Below, piece by piece: positions 1-9,789 of a stretch of 38,735 nucleotides of DNA. The position numbers and the translations under genes were made by a program. The stretch is from Vermamoeba vermiformis. Its lineage: Eukaryota > Tubulinea > Echinamoebida. How positions within the stretch are numbered: the first letter of the stretch is position 1; each line of letters starts with the position of its first letter. The stretch is from positions 1 to 38,735 of the forward strand of contig JBEWZL010000072.1 of NCBI GenBank assembly GCA_045837725.1, read 5' to 3'. A model generated the notes under the pieces. The model was not told where the DNA came from. It made no database searches and worked only from the letters and a program-made list of their open reading frames with translations.

Positions 1-250
1 AATAACTCGCGCTGAACGGCTGTGGCGACCGTGGCACGTCACTGTCTGCTGTTCATAATCAACAATAAATAATATTACGACCCTTGTGGTCGATCTGTTG
101 CATTGCTAATGCGAAATAACACGGCTCAACCGTTTTCGCATCAGCTCTTAGATCCAAATAACTCGCGCTGGAACGGCTCTTATGCCGTGGCGCGTTACTT
201 TCAGCTGTATTAACAATAAACAAATAACTCGACCCTTGTGGTCGATCTGT
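1..250. repeat. Imperfect direct repeat pair with short inverted repeats
   Basis: Bases 1-98 and 157-250 are two imperfect copies of one unit of about 95 bp. Both begin AATAACTCGCGCTG, contain a GTGGCRCGTYACT-like core, an AACAATAAA run, and end CCCTTGTGGTCGATCTGT. The copies differ by scattered substitutions and small indels, so the duplication is not recent. The shared end carries a hairpin (GACC...GGTC), a design that recurs elsewhere in the first 3 kb. No protein is supported: the open frames here are short and have no splice-consistent extension. Confidence 0.7.
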
Positions 251-599
251 CAAAGTTTTTTCCGGAATTACTTGCCTCCAACGGTCACTTCCTTATTTAG
301 TCAAACCGACCTGCGTCGAGGTGAAAACCGACGTGCGTCGAACAACACGTGCTGCCAAAAAATTGTTTGTGCTGGGATAAATCCTGGCACTGCAGTGACA
401 AATTTACGCACGAAACTGGTGGGAATAAACACCCACCAACACCACGACCACCACAATGGTCATGTAATTAATTTTATTTTTAATTTTCTCGCGCTTATCG
501 TTGCGTTGTTGAATGCAACAGCAACAGTGGCTGTAACACGTTACCGGTTGTGCCGATCGGCTATCAGTTGCCAAAATGTGCTCGTACAGTCCGTAGTGC

Positions 600-1110
600 A
601 CTGAGGTGAGTTTTTCCAGCCTCAATTAAATAATTCCTGCTTGGGTAGAATTAATATTTAATATTAGTTTTTTCAGCCGATCGGTCGCTTGACCAGGTCA
701 ACCGCAATGTTCTTCGAGCTCACTGCGGAGCTTCTGCAACGAAACTACAAAGGGCACCCTTTTAGGGTAGCCCAGCATTCGGTAAGCAAAATAATTTTAA
801 ATCTGTATTTTCAGATGCGCGGCATCTAACTAATTCACTGTTCGTGTAGGGCTGACCCCACGAAGTACGAACATATTGCATGTTAAAAGACTTGGAGTGG
901 TTACTGCTTGCAACTGAGCCTCGAGCACTCGGTAAGTCAGTTCGAATTAGTTTTTCACATCTCTAACGAATCTCCTAGTCCTGCACGTTCAATCAGAAGT
1001 TCTCATCATACCACGTACAACGAACTCTCACGCGTGGATACTTAATTTACGAATATGGTACAAGCTGCCGTTGGCGTAACGACCCAGGGTAAGTTAGTTT
1101 TTTCAGTAAC
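600..1110 (+). ncRNA. Possible spliced non-coding transcript (exon/intron-like row)
   Basis: Four donor/acceptor pairs follow one another on the plus strand. They are GTGAGT near 605 to TTTTTTCAG near 676, GTAAGC near 780 to TTTTCAG near 814, GTAAGT near 931 to CTCCTAG near 979, and GTAAGT near 1090 to TTTTTTCAG near 1107. The last two acceptors are close to their donors and one gap is only about 18 bases, too short for a normal intron. The pieces between are about 100-115 bases, and no frame stays open across the joins. A perfect CCGATCGG palindrome and a TTGACC-A-GGTCAA hairpin lie inside. It could be a long non-coding RNA, a decayed gene or chance. Confidence 0.2.
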
Positions 1111-1139
1111 AAATTTTGGACATTGTTTTTTTTCGACAT

Positions 1140-1663
1140 CGTCTCCCGCTGGAGACGACCTCTGTCGGACTTAGTTTTTTTTAGACATCGTCTCCCGCTG
1201 GAGACGACCTCCTACGACTTTATGCAAAAATGAATTTTCTTAGTGCGTGACCAGTGCGGTCACAAAGTTTTGGACTTTGTTTTTTTTTACATCGTCTCCT
1301 GCTGGAGACGACCTTGAAAGACTTAAATTTATTTTTGTTTGTGACCAGCGTGGTCACGAGGCCTTGGACTTAGTTTTTTTAGACATCGTCTCCCGCTGGA
1401 GACGACCTTACAGGACTTTAATTTTTAGTTCGTGACCAGTGCGGTCACGAAGTTTTGGACTTCGTTTTTTTTTAACATCGTCTCCCGCTGGAGACGACCT
1501 CGCAGGACTTAGTTTTTTTCAGATGTCGTCTCCCCATGGAGACGACCTCGTAGGACTTTAATTTTTTAGATCGTGACCAGTGTGGTCATGAAGTTTTGGA
1601 TTTTATTTTTCTTAATGCAGTTTTTGACTTAGATTTTTTTTACATTGTCTCCCTGTGGAGACG
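1140..1663. repeat. Hairpin array 1 (two interleaved inverted-repeat families)
   Basis: Seven copies of an 18-bp inverted repeat, CGTCTCC-NNNN-GGAGACG, start near 1140, 1189, 1293, 1387, 1479, 1527 and 1646. Each is usually preceded by a T-rich run with CAT or GAT and followed by ACCT. A second family, GTGACC-AGTGC-GGTCAC, has four copies near 1247, 1341, 1432 and 1573. From 1247 to 1589 the families alternate, giving a higher-order unit of about 93 bp. T-runs of 6-9 bases separate the hairpins. The arms are better conserved than the loops and linkers, which suggests selection or homogenisation on the paired form. Confidence 0.85.
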
Positions 1664-1788
1664 ACCTATTGGACTTTAATTTTTAGCTGTAGCTAACTCT
1701 TATTTTTAGGTTTTTAGTTGGTTATTGTAGCAGTAGAAATAATAAATGTCTTTAAATATATTTGTCTGTTTAAATGTTTAATTTATTA

Positions 1789-1969
1789 GTGTTCTCTCCG
1801 ACTTCATTAGTGCTTGGCTACTCTTGTTAGTGCTTGGTGACTCTCGTTAGCACTCGGCGACTCTCGTTAGCGCTCGGCAACTCTCATTAGTGCTTGGCGA
1901 CTCTCGTTAGAGCTTGATGACTCTCGTTAGCTCTCTGTGACTCTCGTTACCACTCTACAACTCTTGCTC
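1789..1969. repeat. 20-bp minisatellite
   Basis: Eight head-to-tail 20-bp units run from 1810 to 1969, with consensus GTGCTTGGCGACTCTCGTTA, and a weaker ninth unit precedes them at 1789-1809. Units differ at several positions (GTGCTT/GCACTC/GCGCTC at the start; TAC/GAC/AAC in the middle), and the last one is the most diverged. A 20-bp period is not a multiple of three, so a coding role is unlikely. Confidence 0.85.
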
Positions 1970-2055
1970 ACACTTGTGCAATTGCTCAATGTTGAACTCT
2001 TGGTTGAAAAACTGCCAGTACAGTGTGAATTTACAAAACTTTTCGGATAATTTTT

Positions 2056-2097
2056 AGGGCTAGCCCTGTTTGGCCAAGCCCTGTAGTATATATGAAT
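2056..2097. repeat. Left copy of 42-bp direct repeat with 12-bp perfect palindrome
   Basis: The repeat opens with the perfect palindrome AGGGCTAGCCCT, continues with a GGCCAAGCCC-like block, and ends in TATATATGAAT. A second copy lies at 2815-2856 in the same orientation, 759 bp downstream. Together the copies bracket hairpin array 2. They could be the ends of a small repeated or mobile unit, or two anchor sites for a DNA-binding protein. Confidence 0.7.
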
Positions 2098-2288
2098 CCT
2101 TTGGATTCGCGGATCGAAAGTTGACGGGCTATATTTTTATGTATAATAGTGAGACCCTCCAGTTTGTATTGGCAGTCTTGTTATTTTTACCTTTTTTTAT
2201 TTAGTTAACGGATTCGTCTTCGCACGCGGAGTGGACCTCAACGATTTCAGTTTTAACCATCTCCGTGCTGACATGACCAAGAGAAATG

Positions 2289-2690
2289 TTTGTACGCGGA
2301 GACGACCAGCGAGACATTCTTATTTTGTAGATCGTCTCCACGTGGAGACGACCTGCGAGACTTTGTTTTTTTAGGATCGTCTCCACGCGGAGATGACCTG
2401 TAGGACATCGTAGTTTTTTTAGGATCGTCTCCACGCGGAGACAACCTGCGAGACTTTGTTTTTTTTAGGATCGTCTCCACGTGGAGACGACCTGCGAGAC
2501 TTCGTAGTTTTTTAGGATTGTCTCCGCGTGGAGACGACCTGCGAGACTTTGTTTTTTTTAGGATTGTCTCCGCGTGGAGACGACCTGTAGGACTTTGTTT
2601 TTTTAGGATCATCTCCACGTGGAGACGACCTGCGAGACTTTGTTTTTTTATGAGATCGTCTCCACGTGGAGACGACCTGCAGGACTTAGT
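2289..2690. repeat. Hairpin array 2 (8 units of about 46 bp, perfect palindromes)
   Basis: Eight units begin near 2330, 2375, 2423, 2469, 2516, 2562, 2607 and 2654, spaced 45-48 bp, with a truncated unit at 2289. Most units hold CGTCTCC-RCGYGG-AGACG; the commonest form, CGTCTCCACGTGGAGACG, is an 18-bp perfect palindrome centred on CACGTG. Each continues as ACCTGCGAGACTTTG followed by 6-8 T and AGG. The core is shared with array 1, so the arrays have a common origin. The minus strand reads as a repetitive basic peptide, but the varying period changes frame from unit to unit, so coding is unlikely. Confidence 0.85.
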
Positions 2691-2814
2691 GTTTTTGAGC
2701 ATGTCATTCGGGGCGAGACTTCTTTTTTTCCCGTGGATAATTTTCCAAAGTAAAATTTTGCTTAAGTAAAAAATGATTGGGGTCGAAAATTCTTTATTTT
2801 TTTGAGGGGGTGTC

Positions 2815-2856
2815 AGGGCTAGCCCTATATGGGCAAGCCCACTTACATATATGAAT
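2815..2856. repeat. Right copy of 42-bp direct repeat
   Basis: Partner of the copy at 2056-2097. It has the same perfect palindrome AGGGCTAGCCCT, then GGGCAAGCCC and CATATATGAAT. The palindrome and the end are identical to the left copy while the middle has drifted. Confidence 0.7.
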
Positions 2857-4433
2857 ATTCATTTTTAAATATTTACAAAATTTCTATTCCCAATTTAATA
2901 TCGAAGTTAACAATGCAAATTACTTATTATTATCTATTTTTTTAATAACTTATAATTGCTTTATTAATGCCAAGAGCAGCTGCTGGAACTTCTTGGGCTG
3001 ATGGACTGGATGGGCAACGTCTTTAGCTATGGTGATCTTATTGTTGGTAGAAGTATTGGGAATTCTTCATTTGAGCGTAGTCCAAGGACTACAGTCTGCC
3101 AGGAATTCTGAAACCAGTGTTTCCTGGGAACGAGTTAGCCAAGAATTCTCCATTTGAGCATAGTCCAAGGACGCCAGAGAGTACCTCCCTGAGTGGATCT
3201 AGTTTTATTAATTTTATTTTTCAATGCATTATTTCCCACTGCATTCGTCACTTCTGAGTATTAAGCATGTGTATATGGATATATATATATAATCAACCAT
3301 CAGTATTGTTTGGAGTAGTGGTGAAGTTGGAGATCTGGTTAAAGTCAAGATATGTTGGATCTTGCAACCACAAACACCCACTCAACCCAGCCAAAACACA
3401 GCTGCAACCCATGACTTCTTCATCTTTAGTAGTAGTTCCACTTGTGCTAGGGACAACAGAGATGGATGAGAGATCAAATAATACACAACTGACCAACGAT
3501 TCAGCTTGATGTGGTCTGCTCCGAAATTTGTTGCACTGGACATTAGCTCAGTTGAACAACTACACTACCAAGGTGTTTGTAATTGATTTACCTCTTTTGC
3601 TTCTTTAACTTCCTTGGGTTTGTTCATGTCAACCAGTTCTTCAACCTCCTTCTTTTCTAATAGAAGCTCAGTCGGTCATTTTCAGATGGAATCAAGTGTG
3701 TCAGGAAGGAGGTAAGCCAATCTCCAGCAAGGTCTGTCTTTCTGTTGCTAATTTGACAAGGTTGTGAATATCTACTGACTTCTTTGTACAACAGGGGCAG
3801 AATTCTTGAGTAGCAGGGGTATTGGTGGCAGTAATGTTCCGAAGTGACACCAAATCAGAGCACATCACTGCAACAACTTTGAACTTTTGCCCTGACACAG
3901 CCTTTTCTTCAACTACAGATAGAGCAGCCAAATCTTTGGCATACTTTCTAGACTTTTTAACTGCTTGTGCTTCCGGCAGTTATAAAGGAAATGTTGAGTA
4001 GCACAATTGTGGAGTGAAGCCCAAGTTGATGGGGACAATTCCAATACAAACTCCTTGATTAGGCTGGTGTCCACTTAGTGGTACCTTTTAATTGCCCATT
4101 ATTTATTGTTAATTTGGGTGATATCGCTACCAAACTGTTTGTATTGAACAAAACACAGCGGTATAAATTGTTTCACAGCCAAAAATAATTATATCCCAAA
4201 ACGACAAAAGGATATGATAAAAAGGAAACATATCCGGGGATAAAATTGCCGGGATAAACGAATGGATATAAAGGATAAAGATATCCGAGGATGAAGCAAG
4301 AAGGATGTAACGGGTGAGGATACGGTCAGAATAATAGGCTCGTTTACAGTGAATATTCGTTTATTTTACTAACTACAACTTGGATACATATATAATATTG
4401 GGTTACATAATAAAGATACATAATGAACTTGAC
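2857..4433. other. Gene-poor stretch with a 30-bp repeat and GGATA cluster
   Basis: No convincing gene. A 30-bp block beginning GAATTCTYCATTTGAGC occurs at 3060-3089 and 3143-3172, nearly identical. From about 4205 to 4325 the plus strand is purine-rich and repeats GGATA/GGATG about eight times, every 10-20 bases, with two ATATCC inverted partners. It lies just beyond the 3' end of the minus-strand gene at 4434, so it may be that gene's 3' UTR or termination region, where it would read TATCC. Confidence 0.5.
3701..3960 (-). pseudogene. Possible relic of a mobile-element or host protein fragment
   Basis: A minus-strand open stretch encodes about 75 residues with a pattern of hydrophobic strand, MCSDLVSLRNI, a short gap, then EFCPCCTKK. 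An Asp-bearing strand followed by a C-x2-C knuckle is seen in some DNA transposase cores, but the match is by eye and weak. Upstream the frame is broken by a stop, and no flanking exon continues it. The element type is not identified. Confidence 0.2.
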
Positions 4434-6301
4434 TTACTTCGACTTTGGCTTACGGAGGCGTGGCTCATCGTCGCTGCTATCGCTGAGACTTACTGACTCC
4501 TTGTCACCAGAATTATGACTCTCTTCACTGTCGCTCTCGTTGGCACTCTCATTGGCACTCTCGCTCTCGCTCTCGCTCTCGTCTTCGCTGTCTTGGTCGC
4601 TGCTCGAATCTAACAACCCGATCAGTAACGTGAGCGACCAAAGTCCATACCAGAGCTTACCCTCTTTTGAGCGCTTACTAGATTTGCTTTTGGATTGTTT
4701 ACCTGCAATAGTATGATTAGTTAATTGAACAATTGTGATGAGCGTAATAAATACCTTTTCGTTTCTTCGATTTGTTCTCTGATGAACTCAGCAATTAGAA
4801 CCAGCCGATAATAAACAGTTATTATACTTACTCTTATTAGTATTGCTCTTTTTCTTTCCCTTGGCACCTAAGACTAATTAGCCGAGCTCAAAATATCGTC
4901 CGTTGCGCACGCACCTTTAGTCTTCTTCTCCGACACTACAAAACGAAATTAGCAAACAGAATATCAATTATAATTACTTACTTGGCTTTTCAGTATGCGG
5001 CAAACAACCATGTTTGACCGCCAACGATTTTCTAGCAGTTTTATTTTTCTTCTTGAACTTGTCCAAGTCCGCCTTGGTTCCTTTCATTGCTTTCAATTGT
5101 TAGTACTTTGTAAACGATAACATATATAGGGCGTACTTATTTCACGAAGAGGCAGGCGTATAAAGTTGACCAACTCCTCCGTTGGATCGAACAAGCTGCT
5201 AACCGTCGAGTTCGGATCGATCACGAATTTGGCTGCTCTCTTGAGCCACTTCTTACCCTCCTCAGTTGTAAGATAATCTTCATTTTCCTTTAGGGCCTTC
5301 TTATGCTGCTTGGCGTCAGTTGCTTTGTTGACGAACGCAGGCAAGTCCGTTTTGAGAGTCTTGATCCGTTCGTTTGAGAAGAAATGGCTTAACTTGAACA
5401 AAATCATTAGCACTTGTGATAATAATTGTCCGACTTACATTTTTTGCAATAAAGTCAAAGTCTTTTTGGCCTAGTTGAGCAATTTCTCCGTTCGTAATTT
5501 TGCCGTTGAGCCAAGTACGGAGATCGTCAATCTCCCAGCCTGGATTGCTGGTGTAAATTGTTCTTTGGTATCTATCTTTGATATCTCTCTGTTATGCAAT
5601 TAGTTAGCAGGGCCAATCAACGGCTGATTCAACGTACCCAAACCTCGGCAGCAACATCACTTTTCTTCGCTATCGCTTCAATTGCTGTTTCTTCTTCATC
5701 TCGGACCTCTTGCAGTGTCAGTCCAGCAGCTTTGAGCGCAGACTTGCTGGTTACTCCACGTAACATGAAGCTGTAACCGAGAGCGAACTTCTTCTCTTCG
5801 ATCTCGGTCAATTCGGTCCTTAAGGTATGTTAATACAATAGAAGGAGGTTTAAATCGTTTGCTTACATAGCAGGGGGCTCTGCATCATCATCGATGACTA
5901 GTCTGTACGTTTTCTGCCTATAATAATAATTTCGGTTAATTTTAAATCCGGATTTAAAAACTAAAAGTAAACAGAATTGGACGATTTGCTATTATATAAG
6001 TGCCAGTAAATTGTTATTATAATATGTTTAAGGTTATAGACGAAAGCGAGCACCACATTAAAATTTTAATGTTTGCATTATTGGTGTGCGTTCGATCTAG
6101 CTCTTGTACGTACCTCTTTGGCTCAGGGTCGTCTTGGCTTTGCTCGGATTGCTTTCGCTTTGACATTGCCTCGTGTTGTGATCTAAAATAAAGAATTAGT
6201 GTTATAACCAAAAACGAGTTTGGCAAAATTTAAGTTTTTGCGGCAAATTCGAGTACCACCAAACGCCATGTTACTTACGCATAAGAAGCTATTCTCTCCA
6301 T
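4434..6301 (-). CDS. Charged nuclear-type protein, unknown function
   Basis: A multi-exon gene of about 11 exons. The N terminus MERIASYA splices in frame (donor GTAAGT at 6278) to SQHEAMSKRKQSEQSQDD; an alternative start is the inner ATG at 6166. The middle third is a mostly helical region (for example KFALGYSFMLRGVTSKSALK, then DDLRTWLNGKITNGEIAQLG) without a family match by eye. The last third is low complexity: four tiny Lys/Ser-rich exons of 21-45 bases (KKTKGAKGKKK, KSKSSKRSK), then a Ser-Asp-Glu tail with repeated SESE and ANES units, ending RLRKPKSK. A basic patch followed by an acidic Ser-rich tail is common in chromatin, nucleolar and RNA-processing proteins, and such tails are often CK2 targets; that role is inferred. 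It starts head to head with the transposase-like gene. Confidence 0.75.
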
Positions 6302-6321
6302 CTGAGAATAATGTTCGAATG
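6279..6321. promoter_or_regulatory. Very compact head-to-head start region
   Basis: The preferred start of the minus-strand charged protein (ATG at 6301) and an in-frame start of the plus-strand transposase-like gene (ATG at 6319, MYTCNLCG) are 17 bases apart. An upstream in-frame ATG of the plus gene at 6268 overlaps the first exon and splice donor of the minus gene. Any core promoters must therefore sit inside the partner's first exon or intron, and the 5' leaders overlap. Confidence 0.45.
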
Positions 6322-9300
6322 TATACATGCAACCTTTGCGGTTTGGATGCATCGTATAAAGCTGTAGTGAACGAGACGCATCGTGCCGAACCATTACATT
6401 GTCAAATAATGATAGCCTATGGTAATATATTAGTAACGATAATATATATATTAATAAATTAATAGAGCAAGGGAAAATTGATGAGGCAATTGAACTTAGA
6501 AGGAACGCTCGAATTAATAATAATAATAATAACGAGAGCGATGGTAATGAAGACAATAATACAAGCAATATATATGACGAAGGTGCTATCGAAATGGATA
6601 TAAGTGTAGAAGAAAATATTCCTGCTTACCAAGAGGTTGAGCGGATCGCTGATCCAATGTTGAGTTTTCGAGGAAATTTGGCACCGCACCAAAGCCCTAA
6701 AACAGTTTGTGGCACAATATCTCTTCCAAGTGACAACTGGTAAACTGATGTCAGTTTTGAGTATGAATTTACGTAATTATAGGAGTATAAACGTACTGCT
6801 CGAGAAACTTGATGAAACGCACTACATGGCCCACTTTGAATCGGTTCCTAACGACCTGGCAAATGAATTGTTAATTGCAGAAGTGACAATAAGCGTTACA
6901 ATAAGAAGTGGTGGCGACCTCGTATGGACTGGATCACAACAACTGTTAGTGTCCGTGCACAACATCGTCAAAAAACAATTGCCATTCTCTACGACACGCG
7001 AAGTTGACGATTTTGAAGCCACTGTAATACAAGATGAATGTGTTCTTCATAGAGCATTCCAACAACCAGAAAAAAGGCCTATTGTGAAGGCTCGAGGACG
7101 ACCGCCAGAGTACATCAAATTCATCGATAGCAAGGCTCAAGACGCCATCACTAATTGGCGGCATCGTAACAATGTCAATGGTAAGCTCAAAAACTAATTT
7201 CGTTACTAACTAGAGTTCAGACACTGTGTATCAGGAACTCGTTGACCTTACACAACACTTTGACTTGACACATAGGAACGTCGCTGGAACGATTCACCTT
7301 GCGGACAAGTGTGACGAATTTATCCTTGATAGAATTCCGACACGCGAGTTCCAGTTTGATATAGACACCAAACCTGTGTTATATCATCATCCTCATGACA
7401 TATTAGAGTACGTCACAAAGAGAGGATTGTTCGACAAACATTGGGTTGAACGTGCCAACGATGACATCAAACACCCGTCCGGGTACGATGGATTCCACGA
7501 GTACGATACAGAGTTTGCACGCGAACTCGACTCTGGTAGTGCGGCGCTCGTACTGATCAACTTGTGGGTTGATGGATTCGATGCAATCAAACAGCAGAAC
7601 TTTTGTTCCATTTACATATCTTTTGCAAATATCGGGGTTGAAGTAGGTTCGCAATTAACTAATTTAGTCACTGACGATACTTGTTCAGGATTACAAGAAA
7701 AACGATACAAGATTTGACATCATCACTCTCGGCAAAGATTTAGTAAAGCGAAAATTGGAATTCATCGACCGGACTCTCGTTCAATACTTTAGCGATCTCG
7801 AGAACAAGAAGGCGCCTCCAATTATCTTTAAAGGTAAAACTGTCTTACCTGTTGGTGGGCTTCATATGATCAAGTCAGACCATCCTGGGCGGTGCGAACT
7901 TGCTGGACTCGTAGTGCAAAGCGGAGACTTCTCATCTTTCTACACCGAGACTCCAAACTGGGAGTTCAGAAATTTAGATTATCAACATAGAGTATTTCGG
8001 CGACTTGAATATTGTAAGTTGTTAGTATTTACCTTGAAGTATCTCACATTTAGAACCGTAGCACTCAATGTCATCAATGACATGGTTGCACATAGCGATG
8101 ATCTCGACATTATCAAAGCAACTCAGAAAACCACTGGCTTTACAGTTAAAAAGGTTAGGGATAGCTCGATATCATATTCGACTTACAGTTGAGTAGAGCA
8201 TATTTTGGAAACTGCGTGTCTTCGCTCGAAGATTCTTTGAACGATTTGGAGTTTGCTCTCTTCACTTGATCTCCTTAGGATTCATTAAGCAATGCTCTGA
8301 GTTGCTCGGTCATTTAAAGCTTGCCTATGCTAAGCAAATGTCACCGTCCAAGTATCGAAAGGCAATGAACAAAGCAATCAAAGCTCTCGAGACGCCCAAT
8401 CATCTGACAACAATATCGTTTGATGTCTATAAAAGTTCAAAGAGTAAGTACTTGATCCGTTGACTCGTATAATGAATAGCTGTTCTGATCCGATCTGATC
8501 AGATCTGATCCAATCTGAGCAATTTGTTTCGTTCGAATAAGTCATTACTTACTTTTCTTTTATCAGATAATAGCACCAAATATACGGGACGACTATCGGG
8601 CAAGATGTGGCGTACCTACGGACATTTATCAATAATCGCTCATCGAAAGTAAGCTGGTTGTGTCGTGTAACTTGTACTTACCATGATCAGGTTACTGAAA
8701 GCGGAAAGATACGTGCTATGGACTCGTATTATGAATGGACTGCTTGCTATTCTAGACCGACAGTGGACAAGGATCGAATTGCAAGCTGACGGTGTGATGG
8801 AAAGATTGGTTTATCAGATTAGAGCAGACATGATCGTATGGCCTATAATATAATGTTAATACCTAACGTACTTCAGGCATTGTTTCCGAATTGCAAATTT
8901 ACCAATCCAAACTTCGAAACTTTGTTCGCCGTACCTGCTCAGATCCGATTCCTTGGACCACTCTGGTTTCAATCCACGAGCTCTGAAGAAGGAACCAATA
9001 AGAACAAACGAAAAGCAGCGCACTACTCGAATTACAAAAACACTTGTAATGATATTCTAATTCAAGTACGTAACTGGATCTTCACATATTAAAAGTAACT
9101 TACCTTTGCAAGAATGAGAATATGAGGGCCGCAAGAATGAAAACATATGTCAACGACGATGGTTTAGTCCAATCAGCAGCCGAACACTTCTCTTCTAGAC
9201 AACACCGGATGAATCAAAAGAGGTAACAAGACACGTGCACACAAAGTACTAATAGCAACTCTAGTGATTTTGATCTATTAAAGATAATTAATGCTATGGA

Positions 9301-9750
9301 TTTATCAAAAAGAGATCGAAGAAGGATTGAGGAGATTTACGACAATGACGAGGGCAACCAGAACGTGACAGCCACTCGCATCCGAAAAACTGTCTCTTAC
9401 AAAGGTAATTCTATCATTTAGTACTTACGCTTACTTGCACCAGGGTTCTACTTCCAAAAAAGGAAGATAATGAAATCGCCATCAACTGGGCTAAGACTAA
9501 CGGTGTGTACTTGGATCGCGCGAATGACGCGCACTACTAACTCGTTAATTGACAGTACCAAGGAACAGTATTTGAAGGTCTAATTCATTCTCTATTCGAA
9601 ACAAATATTAGAGAATATAGAAATGAAGGTAGGACTACTCAGAAACCGTACCGATTTGTTTGGCTCAAGCTTCTCGACATGGACGATGATGAGATGGCAA
9701 TTGTGCGAAGAGGGCGATACCAGACAACACGTATCAAATATTTCCGTTAG
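6319..9750 (+). CDS. Transposase-derived protein, 13 exons, frame intact
   Basis: Thirteen exons join in one open frame of roughly 940 residues. Exon ends are near 6421, 6739, 7180, 7642, 8153, 8443, 8648, 8835, 9065, 9222, 9404 and 9502, with introns mostly of 39-53 bases and one of 123. It starts with a C-x2-C...H...C knuckle (CNLCG...ETHR...HCQ) and an Asn/Asp/Glu-rich linker. The core has LWVDGFDAIK...IYISFANIG, then SDHPGRCELAGL, then RRFFERFGVCSLHLISLGF. That order resembles the CACTA/Plavaka-type tnp core (DG-strand, D-P-A/R block, then P-D-x-M-H). Where such proteins have Asp in D-x-M-H, this one has Cys-Ser before Leu-His, so a catalytic residue may be lost. Intact frame plus lost residue suggests a domesticated gene. 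No terminal inverted repeats were noticed. An in-frame ATG at 6268 would add 17 residues. Confidence 0.6.
8480..8516. repeat. GATCTGATC iteration in an intron
   Basis: Inside the 123-base intron of the transposase-like gene the motif CTGATC occurs three times at 10-base spacing, and 8492-8505 (GATCTGATCAGATC) is a perfect palindrome. This is the longest intron of that gene. Confidence 0.5.
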
Positions 9751-9789
9751 GATGGGGAGGTAGCACGATCGAGCAACAAATCTTGATTC

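Noticed and set aside
182-604. Plus-strand 140-codon frame in the repeat region
   Set aside because: It overlaps the direct repeat, has no recognisable domain and ends just before a donor-like site with no in-frame continuation.
1140-2690. Hairpin arrays as a CRISPR array
   Set aside because: The stretches between palindromes are themselves repeats with shared T-runs, not unique spacers, there are no cas genes, and the setting is eukaryotic.
2253-2702. Minus-strand 149-codon frame with repeated SSPRGDDPKK and AGRLHVETILKK
   Set aside because: It is array 2 read on the other strand. The 45-48 bp period shifts the frame between two peptides, so it looks like a shadow of the hairpin repeat.
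8014-8053. Intron-like GTAAGTTG...CATTTAG in the transposase-like gene
   Set aside because: Removing these 40 bases brings an immediate stop, while leaving them keeps a long open frame (CKLLVFTLKYLTFRTV).
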